Origin: Paraburkholderia lacunae
Lineage (GTDB): Bacteria > Pseudomonadota > Gammaproteobacteria > Burkholderiales > Burkholderiaceae
Reading direction: 5' to 3'
Assembly: GCF_003353175.1 (NCBI RefSeq)
Contig: NZ_QHKS01000006.1
Location: 186,001-250,000, forward strand
DNA length: 64,000 nt
A program made the position numbers and the translations under genes. Each line of letters starts with the position of its first letter. Positions within the stretch are counted from its first letter, which is position 1. Under the pieces are notes generated by a model. That model made no database searches, had not been told where the DNA came from, and saw only the letters and a program-made list of their open reading frames with translations. Positions 35,609 to 44,813 of this stretch are shown here, piece by piece.

Positions 35609-37648
35609 ATGGGTTTGAGAATCGGCGTGGATATCGGCGGCTCGTTTGCCGACTTCGCAGTGCTCGACGAAGCGACGCGAAGCATACGCACCCTGAAGGT
35701 GTTCTCGCGTCCGGACAGCCCGGGCAGCGAAGTGCTCGCGGGCATGGACGGTCTGCGGGAGCGCTACGGCATCGAGCCGCGCGAGGTGGTCCACTTCACG
35801 CACGGCACCACGGTCGGCGTGAACGCGGTGGTGCAGCGCAAGGGACTGAAGCTCGGCCTCGTCACCACGCGCAACTTCGAGGACGTGCTCGACATCGCGC
35901 GCCTGAAGATCCCCGACATGTATCACCTGATGTCCAGCCGGCCCGCGCCGCTGATTCCGCGCGACCGGGTGTTCGGCGTGGTCGGTCGACTGACGGCGGA
36001 AGGCGGCGAGGAAACCCCCGTCGACGAGACCAGTGTGCTCGACGCGGTTCGCGGCATGCAGGCGGCAGGGTGCGAGGGTGTGGTGATATCGCTGCTGCAT
36101 TCGTATCGCAATCCAGCGCACGAGCAGCAGGTGAAGGCGATCATCGAGCGCGCGATGCCGGGCTTCTTCGTGTCGTGTTCGCATGAAGTCTGGCCGATCA
36201 TCCGCGAATACGAACGTACGGTGACGGCGACGATCGGCGGCTACGTCCAGCCGCGCGTGTCGAATTACCTCACCAGACTGCAGGGGGCGCTGGCGGAAAG
36301 CGGCATCGGCGCGGACCTCAAGGTCACCAAGTCGAACGGCGGCGTGATGAGCGCCGAGCACGGCAAACACAACTGCGTGCAGATGATCCTGTCCGGCACG
36401 GCCTCGGGCGTGATCGGCGCGGCGTATCTCGCGAAGCTCTGCAAGGTGAAGGACTGCATGAGTCTCGACATCGGCGGAACGACCGCGGATATCGCGCTGA
36501 TCGTGGACGGCAAGCCGCAGTACGCGAGCGGCGAATATATCGGCGAATTCCAGATCCACATTCCATCGGTATCGGTGTCCTCGGTCGGCGACGGCGGCGG
36601 CTCGATCGCCTGGGTGGACGAGTTCGGCGTGCTCAAGGTCGGACCGGAGAGCGCGGGGTCGAGCCCCGGCCCGGTGTGCTACGGCCGTGGCGGCACGCGG
36701 CCGACCATCACCGACGCATTCGCGGCCATCGGCGTGCTCGGCAGTGCGGCGCTCGGCTACAACTCGGTGAAAGTGGACACGGACGCTTCGCTGCGCGCGA
36801 TCGAACCGCTTGCGCGGCGCCTCGGCCTCGACGTCTATCAGACAGCGGCGGCGATCATCGAGGTATCGGTATCCGGCATGTACACCGGCGTGAGCCGCTT
36901 GAGCTCGCGTTTCGGGATCGATCCGCGCACCTTCTCGCTGATGCCGTTCGGCGGCGCCGGACCGATGCTCGGCTGCTTCCTCGCCCGCGCATTGAACGTG
37001 CGCAATCTGCTGGTGCCCACCACGCCCGGCGTGCTGAGCGCGCTCGGCGGTCTGATCGCCGACACGAAAAACGATTTCGTACGAACGACGTACTATCCGC
37101 TCGACCACGCCTCGCTCGCCCTACTCGAGCAGGACCTCGCGCTGCTCGAAGCCGACGCGCGCGCCTGGGTGATTCGCGAAACCGGCACGGACGCGACGGC
37201 CGACATCGTGGTGTCGGCCGACATGCGCTACCGCGGGCAGTCGTTCGAAATCGACACGCCGCTGACGGTGCAAGCGCTTGCCAGCCGCGACATCGACGCG
37301 ATCGCGCAAGCCTTCCATCGCGAACACGCACGCCTCTTTGGCCACAGCGACGACCAAGCCGCGATTCAGGTGGTGGCGCTCAGGCTCGTCATCACCGCGC
37401 CCACGCCGAAGCCGGAACTGCCGCACATCGCGGTGGGCGAAGGCGTGCCGCAAGCGGAGTCGCAGATCGATGTGTACCTCGACGGAGGCTGGCGCCGAAT
37501 TCCGCTTTACCGGCGTTCCGCGTTGCGGGCGGGGCACCGGTTTGCCGGCCCAGCGATCGTCGCGCAGGACGACACGACGACCTGCGTGCTGCCGGGCTTC
37601 GACGGCCGCGTGGACGAATACGGCAATCTCTTTCTCGAAGCCGTTTGA
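35609..37648 (+). CDS. hyuA: Hydantoinase/oxoprolinase family protein, subunit A
   Basis: A 679-residue HyuA-type protein with the actin-like ATPase fold. N-terminal hydantoinase_A region: RIGVDIGGSFADFAVLDEAT, VHFTHGTTVGVNAVVQRKG and LVTTRNFEDVLDI. Central domain: SLDIGGTTADIALI (phosphate loop, about 288-301), SVGDGGGSIAWVD and GPVCYGRGGTRPTITDA. The C-terminal acetone-carboxylase-like domain is complete. With HyuB it makes an ATP-dependent amidase that opens cyclic amides (N-methylhydantoin or 5-oxoproline-like) or works as a related carboxylase. AGGA precedes ATG 35609. The true substrate is unknown. Confidence 0.92.
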   Translation: MGLRIGVDIGGSFADFAVLDEATRSIRTLKVFSRPDSPGSEVLAGMDGLRERYGIEPREVVHFTHGTTVGVNAVVQRKGLKLGLVTTRNFEDVLDIARLKIPDMYHLMSSRPAPLIPRDRVFGVVGRLTAEGGEETPVDETSVLDAVRGMQAAGCEGVVISLLHSYRNPAHEQQVKAIIERAMPGFFVSCSHEVWPIIREYERTVTATIGGYVQPRVSNYLTRLQGALAESGIGADLKVTKSNGGVMSAEHGKHNCVQMILSGTASGVIGAAYLAKLCKVKDCMSLDIGGTTADIALIVDGKPQYASGEYIGEFQIHIPSVSVSSVGDGGGSIAWVDEFGVLKVGPESAGSSPGPVCYGRGGTRPTITDAFAAIGVLGSAALGYNSVKVDTDASLRAIEPLARRLGLDVYQTAAAIIEVSVSGMYTGVSRLSSRFGIDPRTFSLMPFGGAGPMLGCFLARALNVRNLLVPTTPGVLSALGGLIADTKNDFVRTTYYPLDHASLALLEQDLALLEADARAWVIRETGTDATADIVVSADMRYRGQSFEIDTPLTVQALASRDIDAIAQAFHREHARLFGHSDDQAAIQVVALRLVITAPTPKPELPHIAVGEGVPQAESQIDVYLDGGWRRIPLYRRSALRAGHRFAGPAIVAQDDTTTCVLPGFDGRVDEYGNLFLEAV

Positions 37649-37681
37649 TTGGCGGCCGACCCTGGATACTGGAAAAGCGAC

Positions 37682-39697
37682 ATGGCATTCGACAAATCCG
37701 TGCTTCAAATCTTCGCGAACTACTGTGTCGCGGCCGCTGAAAGCATGGCCTACACGCTCGTTCGCACCGCCCATTCCGCCTTCGTGAAGGAAACCGAAGA
37801 TTTTTCCTGCACGCTGATGAACACCCGCGGCCTCACGTTCGCGTCGCCGAAAACACTCGGTGCGACGTGGTATCCGGGACTCGACTTCGGCGCGGTGATC
37901 GACATGATCGATCACTACGAACCGGGCGATATCTGCATGACCAATGACGCGTACAGCGGTTACGTCGCGACCCATACGCCCGACGTGATGATGTGGAAGC
38001 CGGTGTTCTTCAATGGCGAGATTGTCTGCTATGTCGGCGGGCATATTCACAATACCGACATGGGCGGCGCGGTGCCCGCGTCGCTGTCGCGCACGCTGAC
38101 CGAGATTTACCAGGAGGGCATCCGCTTCGCGCCGACCAGGATCGTCCGCGCGGGCGTACTCGATGAAACGCTGCTCGAACACATGGCCATCAACGTTCGC
38201 GCGCCGGAGCAGAATCGCGGCGACCTGAAGGCGCAGATCGCGATGCTGATGACCGGCGAGCGCCGCGTGCTGGAGATCATCGAGCGCTTCGGGCTCGACC
38301 AGTTTCGCGCGGGCATGGACGCGTTGCTCGACTATTCCGAAGAGCAGGCGCGCACGATCGTGCGAAGCATGCCGGAGGGCGAGTACTTCTTCGCCGAATA
38401 CGCGGACGAAGACTCGGTCAACGGCAAACCGCTGCGCGTGGCGCTCACCCTGACCGTGAAGGAGGGCTCGCTCGTATTCGACTTCACCGGCAGCGATCCG
38501 CAACTGAACTCCTCGTTGAATATGCCCACCGGCGGCAAGGAGCGTCATGTCCTCGCACTAGTCGGCCTGAACTACGTGCTGTATTCGCTGAATCCCGACC
38601 TGCTGCTCAACGCCGGCATGCTGAGGGTGGCGCGCTGCATCATGCCGGAAGGCACGATCATGAATTGCGTGCCGCCGGCCGCGGTCGGAATGCGTAGTCT
38701 GACCGCCAAGGTTGCGCAGTACGCCACCTTCGGCGCGTTTTCGATGGTTTGTCCCGAGCGGCTTCCGGCGTGCCCGGCCGGCGGCATGTCGATCCTCAAC
38801 GTGAAGACCGTGGACCGTAACGGCCGCACGGTGATCGCGTCGATCGGGCCAGTGGGCGGCGGCGCGGGCGGCATGGCGTCGGCGGACGGCTCGGACGCGT
38901 CCGGCGCGAACGTCGCGTTCCTGCGCAACACGCCGGTCGAGATCAACGAAGCTGAAGTGCCGATCCGCATCACGCGGTATGGCGTCGTTCCCGGCAGCGC
39001 GGGCGCCGGCAAATATCGCGGCGGACTGGGTACGGTGATGGAGTTCCGCGTGTTCTCGCCGGGCACGCTGGTGACGGCCCGCAATCGCGACCGCTCGCGC
39101 TTCGCGTCGTGGGGCGTGCTCGGCGGCAAGGCGGGGGCGGTGTCGCGGTTTACCCGCAATCCGGGCTCCGAGAGCGAGGAGAACCTCGGCGTGACGGATC
39201 TCGTGATGTGCGGTCCCGGCGACGTGATCCGCCTCGAGGGATGCGGCGGCGGAGGCTATGGCCATCCGCACGAACGCGACGCGCAGAAGGTGCTCGAGGA
39301 CGTGCGTCGCGGCTATCTGTCCGTCGATCAGGCGCGCGAACTGTATGGCGTCGTGCTGACCGGCGAGGGGATCGACGCGGCGCGGACAGCGCGCTTGCGC
39401 GACGAGGCGAGAAGCGCATCGGAACGCAACGCGGCATCTCACTTCGACTATGGCGCCGAGCGCCGCGCCTATGAAGCGAAATGGACCCGCGAGCGCTACG
39501 ACGCGTTGACGGACATTCTCGCGGGCGCGCCGGTGGTGTGGCGGCATTTCCTCAAACACAAGATCTTCGACGCGCTCGACGCGAGGCAAGCCGAAGGAAC
39601 GCTCGTGCCGGGCGCGGAAATCGTCGCCGAACTGTACGGCGAGGTGCTGCTGCGTTATCCGCAGTTGCTAGACGTACAAGCGCAACAAATCGCCTGA
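37682..39697 (+). CDS. hyuB: Hydantoinase/oxoprolinase family protein, subunit B
   Basis: A 671-residue HyuB-type protein, the partner of the gene just upstream. Visible family landmarks: ANYCVAAAESMAYTLVRTAHS and VKETEDFSC near the N-terminus, NDAYSGYVATHTPDVMMW, FVGGHIHNTDMGG-like segment (CYVGGHIHNTDMGG), DFTGSDPQ, and the C-terminal LEGCGGGGYGHPHER. I start at ATG 37682; a TTG immediately after the hyuA stop (37649) is the alternative. It forms the second half of an ATP-driven cyclic-amide-opening enzyme. The last part of the protein extends past the usual Gly-rich end by about 120 residues. Confidence 0.92.
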   Translation: MAFDKSVLQIFANYCVAAAESMAYTLVRTAHSAFVKETEDFSCTLMNTRGLTFASPKTLGATWYPGLDFGAVIDMIDHYEPGDICMTNDAYSGYVATHTPDVMMWKPVFFNGEIVCYVGGHIHNTDMGGAVPASLSRTLTEIYQEGIRFAPTRIVRAGVLDETLLEHMAINVRAPEQNRGDLKAQIAMLMTGERRVLEIIERFGLDQFRAGMDALLDYSEEQARTIVRSMPEGEYFFAEYADEDSVNGKPLRVALTLTVKEGSLVFDFTGSDPQLNSSLNMPTGGKERHVLALVGLNYVLYSLNPDLLLNAGMLRVARCIMPEGTIMNCVPPAAVGMRSLTAKVAQYATFGAFSMVCPERLPACPAGGMSILNVKTVDRNGRTVIASIGPVGGGAGGMASADGSDASGANVAFLRNTPVEINEAEVPIRITRYGVVPGSAGAGKYRGGLGTVMEFRVFSPGTLVTARNRDRSRFASWGVLGGKAGAVSRFTRNPGSESEENLGVTDLVMCGPGDVIRLEGCGGGGYGHPHERDAQKVLEDVRRGYLSVDQARELYGVVLTGEGIDAARTARLRDEARSASERNAASHFDYGAERRAYEAKWTRERYDALTDILAGAPVVWRHFLKHKIFDALDARQAEGTLVPGAEIVAELYGEVLLRYPQLLDVQAQQIA

Positions 39698-39915
39698 TGC
39701 GGGTCGCCGGCGGCCACGTATTCGTCGGCTGCCTGGCGACCATGCAAATTGCCGCGTTGGCTGCGCAAGAACAGTCGGTTTATGCCGTCTGGCGGTTTTT
39801 GTCGGCGTTTCATGTGGATTCTGCAAGCATACGATTCAGCTAACGAGGCGCGAAAATCTCGACCCGCCGCGTCCAGAGAGTTCTTCCGATCCATTACCCC
39901 TGTGGAGCCATTGAC

Positions 39916-41490
39916 GTGAAAGATGAAACCAAAGAAGGCGGCATCAGCCGCCGCGACATGATGCGCATGTTGGCCGGCACCGGCATGATGGTGGCCGCGG
40001 GCGGCGGTTTGCTCACGTCGGCGACCACTGCAATGGCCGCCGACGTGCCGAAGAAAGGCGGAAGCATTCGCGTGGCGTACGACTCGGGTTCCGTGTCCGA
40101 CACGCTCGATCCGGCGGCGGGCTCGACCGGCAGCGACTACATTCGCTTCTTCATGTTCTACAGCGGCTTGACGCAACTCGACGAGAGCCTCGCGCCCCGC
40201 ATGAACATCGCCGAATCCGTATCGAGCGCCGACGCGAAAACGTGGATCATCAAGTTGCGCCAGGGCGTGACGTTTCACGATGGCAAGGCGCTCACGCCCG
40301 CCGATGTCGTCTATTCGCTGATGCGTCACAAGAACCCGCAAACGGCCTCGCGAGTCAAGACGCTGGCCGATCAGTTCACGAGCGTGACGGCGAGCGGGCC
40401 GAATGAAGTGACCATGGTGCTCGAGGTGCCGAACGCGGACCTGCCGGTGATTCTCGCGACGCCGCAACTGGTGATCGTCAAGGACGGCACGACCAATTTC
40501 AACTCGGGCGTAGGCACCGGTCCCTACAAGCTCAAGAGCTTCAAGCCGGGTGCCGGAACGGTCGGCGTGCGCAACGACAATTACTGGAAGCCGGGGCAAC
40601 CCTACCTGGACCAGATCGAGCTGATCAGTATCAGCGACAACTCGGCTCGCGTCAGCGCGCTGCTCGCGGGCGACGTGCATTTGATCAACTCGGTCGATCC
40701 GCGTTCGACGAAGCGCATCGCCGCGACGCCGGGCTACGAGGTCAAGGAAACCAAGTCGGGTCTCTATACCGACCTGATCATGCGCCGCGACAATACGCTC
40801 ACGGGCAATCCGGATTTCGTGAAGGGCATGAAGTACCTGTTCGATCGCGAGCAGATCCGCTCGGCGGTCTTTCTCGACTACGCGGTGATCGGCAACGATC
40901 AGCCGATTCCGCCCGGTCACCGATACTTCAATGCGTCCTTGCCGCAACGTAAGTTCGATCTCGACAAGGCCAGGTTCTATATGCAGAAGGCGGGTGCCGT
41001 CGGCGCGACATTGCCGCCGATCTACGCGACCACCGATGCGAACGGGTCCGTCGAAATGGCGCAGTTGATGCAGCAAACGGCCGCGAAGATCGGCGTGAAT
41101 CTGACCGTGAATCGCGTGCCCGCCGACGGCTACTGGTCGAACCACTGGATGAAGCATCCGCTCGGTTTCGGCAGTATCAATCCGCGGCCGAGCGCGGATG
41201 TGCTGTTCACCCAGTTCTTCAAGTCCGATGCGCCCTGGAACGAGTCCGGCTGGAAGGATCCGAAGTTCGATCAGTTGCTCGTTGGCGCGCGGGCCGAGAC
41301 GGACGACGCCAAGCGCAAACAGATGTATGGCGAGATGCAGTTGCTGGTGGCCGACGCGGGCGGCATCGGCATTCCGTCGTTCATCAGTCTGCTCGATGCG
41401 AACGACAAGCGCCTGAAGGGGCTGGGTTCGATCCCGACCGGCGCGATGATGGGTTTTTCATTTGCTGAACATGTGTGGTGGGCGGCCTGA
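39916..41490 (+). CDS. ABC-type peptide/opine solute-binding protein (SBP_bac_5), TAT-exported
   Basis: A 524-residue DppA/OppA-like periplasmic binding protein. The N-terminus has a twin-arginine motif (SRRDMMRM, residues 11-18) followed by a hydrophobic Gly/Ala stretch and a probable cleavage after AMA near residue 40. The family-5 core is clear: YSGLTQLDESLAPRMNIAES, WIIKLRQGVTFHDGKALTPADVVYSL and GTGPYKLKSF. It starts at GTG 39916. No permease or ATPase genes lie near it, so it must share a transporter encoded elsewhere. A GC-rich stem-loop (41515-41544) follows the stop without a T-tract. It probably captures the substrate of the catabolic block. Confidence 0.92.
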   Translation: MKDETKEGGISRRDMMRMLAGTGMMVAAGGGLLTSATTAMAADVPKKGGSIRVAYDSGSVSDTLDPAAGSTGSDYIRFFMFYSGLTQLDESLAPRMNIAESVSSADAKTWIIKLRQGVTFHDGKALTPADVVYSLMRHKNPQTASRVKTLADQFTSVTASGPNEVTMVLEVPNADLPVILATPQLVIVKDGTTNFNSGVGTGPYKLKSFKPGAGTVGVRNDNYWKPGQPYLDQIELISISDNSARVSALLAGDVHLINSVDPRSTKRIAATPGYEVKETKSGLYTDLIMRRDNTLTGNPDFVKGMKYLFDREQIRSAVFLDYAVIGNDQPIPPGHRYFNASLPQRKFDLDKARFYMQKAGAVGATLPPIYATTDANGSVEMAQLMQQTAAKIGVNLTVNRVPADGYWSNHWMKHPLGFGSINPRPSADVLFTQFFKSDAPWNESGWKDPKFDQLLVGARAETDDAKRKQMYGEMQLLVADAGGIGIPSFISLLDANDKRLKGLGSIPTGAMMGFSFAEHVWWAA

Positions 41491-41562
41491 CGAACTTCGC
41501 CGTTCCGGCTATGGCGGCGCTCGCGAGGTCCGCTCGCAGCGCCGCATTCAATCAGAAAATCA

Positions 41563-42840
41563 ATGAAGCTTGAATCGTACTGGCTGGACACCGCTCCCGT
41601 ATTCAACGGCGGCGTGCAAGGGGACGTGGAAGGCCGCGCCGATGTCGTTGTGATCGGTGGCGGATTCACGGGATTGTCGGCCGCGCTCGAACTCGCCACG
41701 CGCGGCGTGTCGGTCACGTTGCTCGAAGCCGGGCGCATCGCGGGCCAGGCTTCCGGGCGAAACGGCGGACAATGCAACACCGGCGTCGCGCAGGATTTCG
41801 CTTCGCTTGCCGATTCGATCGGACTCGAACGGGCGCGCGACTTTTATCGCGCCTATGAGAGCGCGGTGGCGAGCGTCGAGTCCATCGTGAGCCGTCATCA
41901 GATCGAATGCGATTTCATCCGCACGGGCAAACTCAAACTCGCCGCGAAGCCGAAGCACTTCGACAAACTGGCGCGGACCTACGATGTGTTGCGTCGTGAA
42001 GTCGACGCGCAGGTCGAGCTCATTGCTCCGCAACAGATGCGCAGCGAAATCGGCTCGGATGGTTTTCATGGCGGCTTGCTGCAGCGTAACGGCGTGCAGA
42101 TGCACATGGGCAAGTTCGGCGTCGGGCTGGCGCAGGCGGGCGCGCGGCACGGCGCGCGCATCTTCGACAACGCGGCGGTGACGCAACTGAAGCGAATCGA
42201 GGGCGAGCGCTACGAGGTTACCTCGACACGCGGCGTCATCCGCGCGGACCGCGTGCTGGTCGCGACGGGTCCTTCGCGGCAGGGACCCTTGCAATGGTTC
42301 CAGAAGCGCATGGCACCGGTCGGCAGTTTCATCGTGGTGACGGAGCCGCTTCCCGTTCAGCAACTGGACGCGCTCTTTCCCCATCGCCGCAGTTACGTGA
42401 CGTCGCTGAACATCGGCAACTATTTTCGTGTGACGCCCGATAACCGGCTGCTGTGGGGCGGGCGCGCCCGCTTCGCGATGTCCGATCCCCGTTCGGACGC
42501 AAAGAGCGGTGAAGTGCTGCGCAACGGACTCGCCAGGTACTTCCCGGAACTGGCCGCGACGAGAATCGACTATTGCTGGGGCGGCCTCGTCGACATCACC
42601 GTGGACAGGTTTCCGCGGGCCGGGCGGCACGAAGGCCTTTACTACTCGATGGGCTACAGCGGGCACGGCGTGCAGATGTCGACGCACATGGGGCGCGTCA
42701 TGGCCGACGTGATGTTCGGTTCCGACGACGCCAATCCGTGGCGTACGCTGCAATGGCCGCCAGTGCCCGGCCATGCCGGCCGCGCATGGATGTTGCCGCT
42801 GATCGGTGCGTATTACCGAATGCAGGACATTCTGCATTGA
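41563..42840 (+). CDS. FAD-dependent oxidoreductase (DAO family), second copy
   Basis: A 425-residue flavoprotein similar in plan to the one at 34210. The Rossmann site DVVVIGGGFTGLSAALELA lies at about residues 27-45, GQASGRNGGQCNTG is the FAD-contacting loop typical of OrdL/PuuB-like oxidases, and the C-terminus contains YCWGGLVDITVDRFPRAG and GYSGHGVQMSTHMG. It likely oxidises an amine or N-substituted amino acid. It lies 72 bp after the binding-protein gene and is the last gene of the catabolic block; the right copy of the 24-bp repeat is 39 bp downstream. Confidence 0.9.
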   Translation: MKLESYWLDTAPVFNGGVQGDVEGRADVVVIGGGFTGLSAALELATRGVSVTLLEAGRIAGQASGRNGGQCNTGVAQDFASLADSIGLERARDFYRAYESAVASVESIVSRHQIECDFIRTGKLKLAAKPKHFDKLARTYDVLRREVDAQVELIAPQQMRSEIGSDGFHGGLLQRNGVQMHMGKFGVGLAQAGARHGARIFDNAAVTQLKRIEGERYEVTSTRGVIRADRVLVATGPSRQGPLQWFQKRMAPVGSFIVVTEPLPVQQLDALFPHRRSYVTSLNIGNYFRVTPDNRLLWGGRARFAMSDPRSDAKSGEVLRNGLARYFPELAATRIDYCWGGLVDITVDRFPRAGRHEGLYYSMGYSGHGVQMSTHMGRVMADVMFGSDDANPWRTLQWPPVPGHAGRAWMLPLIGAYYRMQDILH

Positions 42841-42878
42841 AACGCCCGAGCGCCGCCGCCAGTCGAACTGGCGTATTT

Positions 42879-42902
42879 TCGCCGCGCGGCGGTTTGCTAG
42901 TC
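42879..42902. repeat. 24-bp direct repeat, right copy
   Basis: Identical to 30888-30911 in the same orientation. It covers the stop codon of the LysR gene (42897-42899, minus strand). Outside the 24 bp the two sites differ, apart from a short GC run on the right. No integrase or transposase was found near either copy. Confidence 0.8.
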
Positions 42903-43775
42903 GCGCGTTTGTCCCGCCGCTTCCCTCACGATCCACTGACTGAACAGCAGCATCGCCGGCGTCATCGGTCTGGCCTTCAATGACGTCAGCCAATAGCTGC
43001 CCGCATGCACCTCCACCTCGAACGGGCGCACGAGGCGGCCCGTGTTCAATTCGTGATCGAACATCAGCGCAGGCGCCAGCGCGATGCCCGCGCCCTGCAT
43101 CGCCGCTTCCACCATTAATCGCGACGAATCGAATACCGGCCCGCGGATCGGTCGCGGCGGGATGCCGGCGGCGGCGAACCAGTTCATCCAGTCGTCCGTA
43201 CGATACGAACGCAGCAGGGTCTCGTTCGCGAGATCAGCGGGCTCGCGCAAACGCGCGGCGATCTCCGCCGAGCACAGGATCGCAAGCGGCGCGTCGAGCA
43301 GCCGGGTGGCGAGCGAGCCGGGCCACGTGCCGTCGCCGAAACGAATCGCGAAGTCGAGGCCTTCGGTGGCGAGATCCACCAAGTTGTTGTTCGTGAGCAG
43401 CCGGAGTTCGACAAACGGATACGCGTCGCGAAACGACTTGAGCCGCGGCATCAGCCATCCGACCGCGAATGTGCCCACTACACCGACCGTCAACACCTCG
43501 TGAAAGTGGCCGCCTTCGAATTGCTTGAGCACGGCCTCGATGCGATCGAATGCATCGGTCAGTACCGGACGCAGCGCGAGGCCTTCGTCGGTCATCGCGA
43601 GGCCGCGCGGCAGGCGCTTGAAGAGCGTGGTGCCCAGCCGCTCCTCGAGCGCTCTGACCTGTTGGCTCACGGCGGCTTGCGTCACATTCAATTCGAGCGC
43701 CGCGCGCGTGAAGCTCAGATGCCGCGCGGACGATTCGAAGGCGCGCAGCGCGTTCAATGGCAGGTAGGGGCGCAT
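42897..43775 (-). CDS. penR: LysR-type beta-lactamase regulator (AmpR/PenR-like)
   Basis: A 292-residue LysR regulator. The N-terminus (PYLPLNALRAFESSARHLSF) is the signature of the AmpR/PenR group; the helix-turn-helix spans about 17-60 (FTRAALELNVTQAAVSQQVRALEERLG). A periplasmic-binding-protein-like effector domain (about 90-292) follows. In this group the regulator senses muropeptides released by beta-lactam damage and activates the divergent beta-lactamase gene, which is exactly the arrangement here (99-bp gap). Its last codons lie in the 24-bp repeat. Confidence 0.92.
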   Translation of the reverse strand: MRPYLPLNALRAFESSARHLSFTRAALELNVTQAAVSQQVRALEERLGTTLFKRLPRGLAMTDEGLALRPVLTDAFDRIEAVLKQFEGGHFHEVLTVGVVGTFAVGWLMPRLKSFRDAYPFVELRLLTNNNLVDLATEGLDFAIRFGDGTWPGSLATRLLDAPLAILCSAEIAARLREPADLANETLLRSYRTDDWMNWFAAAGIPPRPIRGPVFDSSRLMVEAAMQGAGIALAPALMFDHELNTGRLVRPFEVEVHAGSYWLTSLKARPMTPAMLLFSQWIVREAAGQTRD

Positions 43776-43874
43776 AGCGAAGGCATAAGATTTTCTTGTG
43801 GATCGACTAACTTATCATCGTTTGTCAGCGCGCACTGGAAAACCGATAGTGGCGGCTTCACACAAGGAGCGGCG
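43776..43874. promoter_or_regulatory. penR-penA divergent control region
   Basis: 99 bp, AT-richer than the flanking genes, between two divergent starts. It should hold both promoters and the LysR operator; the exact site was not assigned. AAGGAG (43864-43869) is the beta-lactamase ribosome-binding site. Confidence 0.6.
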
Positions 43875-44813
43875 ATGATCACGAGACGAAAGTTTGCGGG
43901 AGCGGTGCTGGGCGTTTCGATAGCTGGGATTGCGCTTGAGTCGGTTGGTGCGTTCGGCAAGGTGGTGGAAGCGAGCGCAAGCTCGCAAAGAAGCGGTGCA
44001 GGGAACGCGGACCGAATCCGTCAGCAGCTCGCGCAAATCGAAGCCGAAACCGGCGGGCGCTTAGGCGTGGCGATACTCGATACGGCGTCCGGATTGCATG
44101 CCGGCTTGCGCATGGACGAGCGCTTTCCGATGTGCAGCACATTCAAGCTGCTGGCGGCGGCGGCCATGCTGGCGCGCACGGATCGCGGGCAGGAAGATCT
44201 GCAGCGGCGCATCCTATTCTCCAAGGCCGATCTTCTGCCGAACTCGCCGGTCACGGGCGAGCACACGCGCGAGCGCACCGGCGGCGCGGGCATGAGTGTC
44301 GCCGATCTGTGCAACGCGGCGATCACCCGCAGCGACAACACCGCGGCCAATCTGCTGCTGGCGAGTTTCGGCGGTCCAGCGGGTTTGACGGCGTTTGCGC
44401 GCAGCGTGGGCGACAGCGTCACGCGTCTGGATCGTATCGAGCCGACGCTGAACGAAGCGATTCCCGGCGATCCGCGCGATACCACCACGCCCAACGCGAT
44501 GCTCGGCAATCTGCGCGAGCTTCTACTGGGCGAGCGTTTGTCCGCGTCGTCGCGTGAGCAACTGAAGGCATGGCTCGTCGCCAACCAGACCGGCGACGAG
44601 CGGATCCGCGCAAAGCTGCCGAAGGATTGGCGCGTCGGCGACAAAACCGGCACTGGCGATCGCGGCACGGCGAACGATGTGGCGATTCTTTGGCCGCCCG
44701 GACGTGCGCCAATTCTGGTGTCGGTCTATCTCACCGAAACGAGCGGCAACGCGAAGCGCAACAACGCTGCGATTGCAAAGGTTGGAGCGTTGGTGTCCGC
44801 ATCGCTCAGCTAG
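43875..44813 (+). CDS. penA: Class A beta-lactamase (PenA-like)
   Basis: A 312-residue serine beta-lactamase that hydrolyses penicillins and often some cephalosporins in the periplasm. The catalytic motifs are complete: Ser88 in CSTFK (the Cys before Ser is typical of Burkholderia PenA), SDN 153-155, the omega-loop EPTLN 189-193 and KTG 257-259. The N-terminus MITRRKFAGA has a twin-arginine signal (RRKF), as described for PenA of Burkholderia. ATG 43875 has AAGGAG at good spacing; a longer frame from 43500 is antisense to the regulator. Its stop overlaps the convergent TehA-like gene by 8 bp. Confidence 0.95.
   Translation: MITRRKFAGAVLGVSIAGIALESVGAFGKVVEASASSQRSGAGNADRIRQQLAQIEAETGGRLGVAILDTASGLHAGLRMDERFPMCSTFKLLAAAAMLARTDRGQEDLQRRILFSKADLLPNSPVTGEHTRERTGGAGMSVADLCNAAITRSDNTAANLLLASFGGPAGLTAFARSVGDSVTRLDRIEPTLNEAIPGDPRDTTTPNAMLGNLRELLLGERLSASSREQLKAWLVANQTGDERIRAKLPKDWRVGDKTGTGDRGTANDVAILWPPGRAPILVSVYLTETSGNAKRNNAAIAKVGALVSASLS

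Noticed and set aside
39655..41157. 500-codon minus-strand frame
   Set aside because: Antisense to the binding-protein gene; His/Arg-rich with no motif.
41515..41544. Rho-independent terminator after the solute-binding-protein gene
   Set aside because: A GC-rich stem-loop is present, but there is no T-tract and the next gene follows closely.
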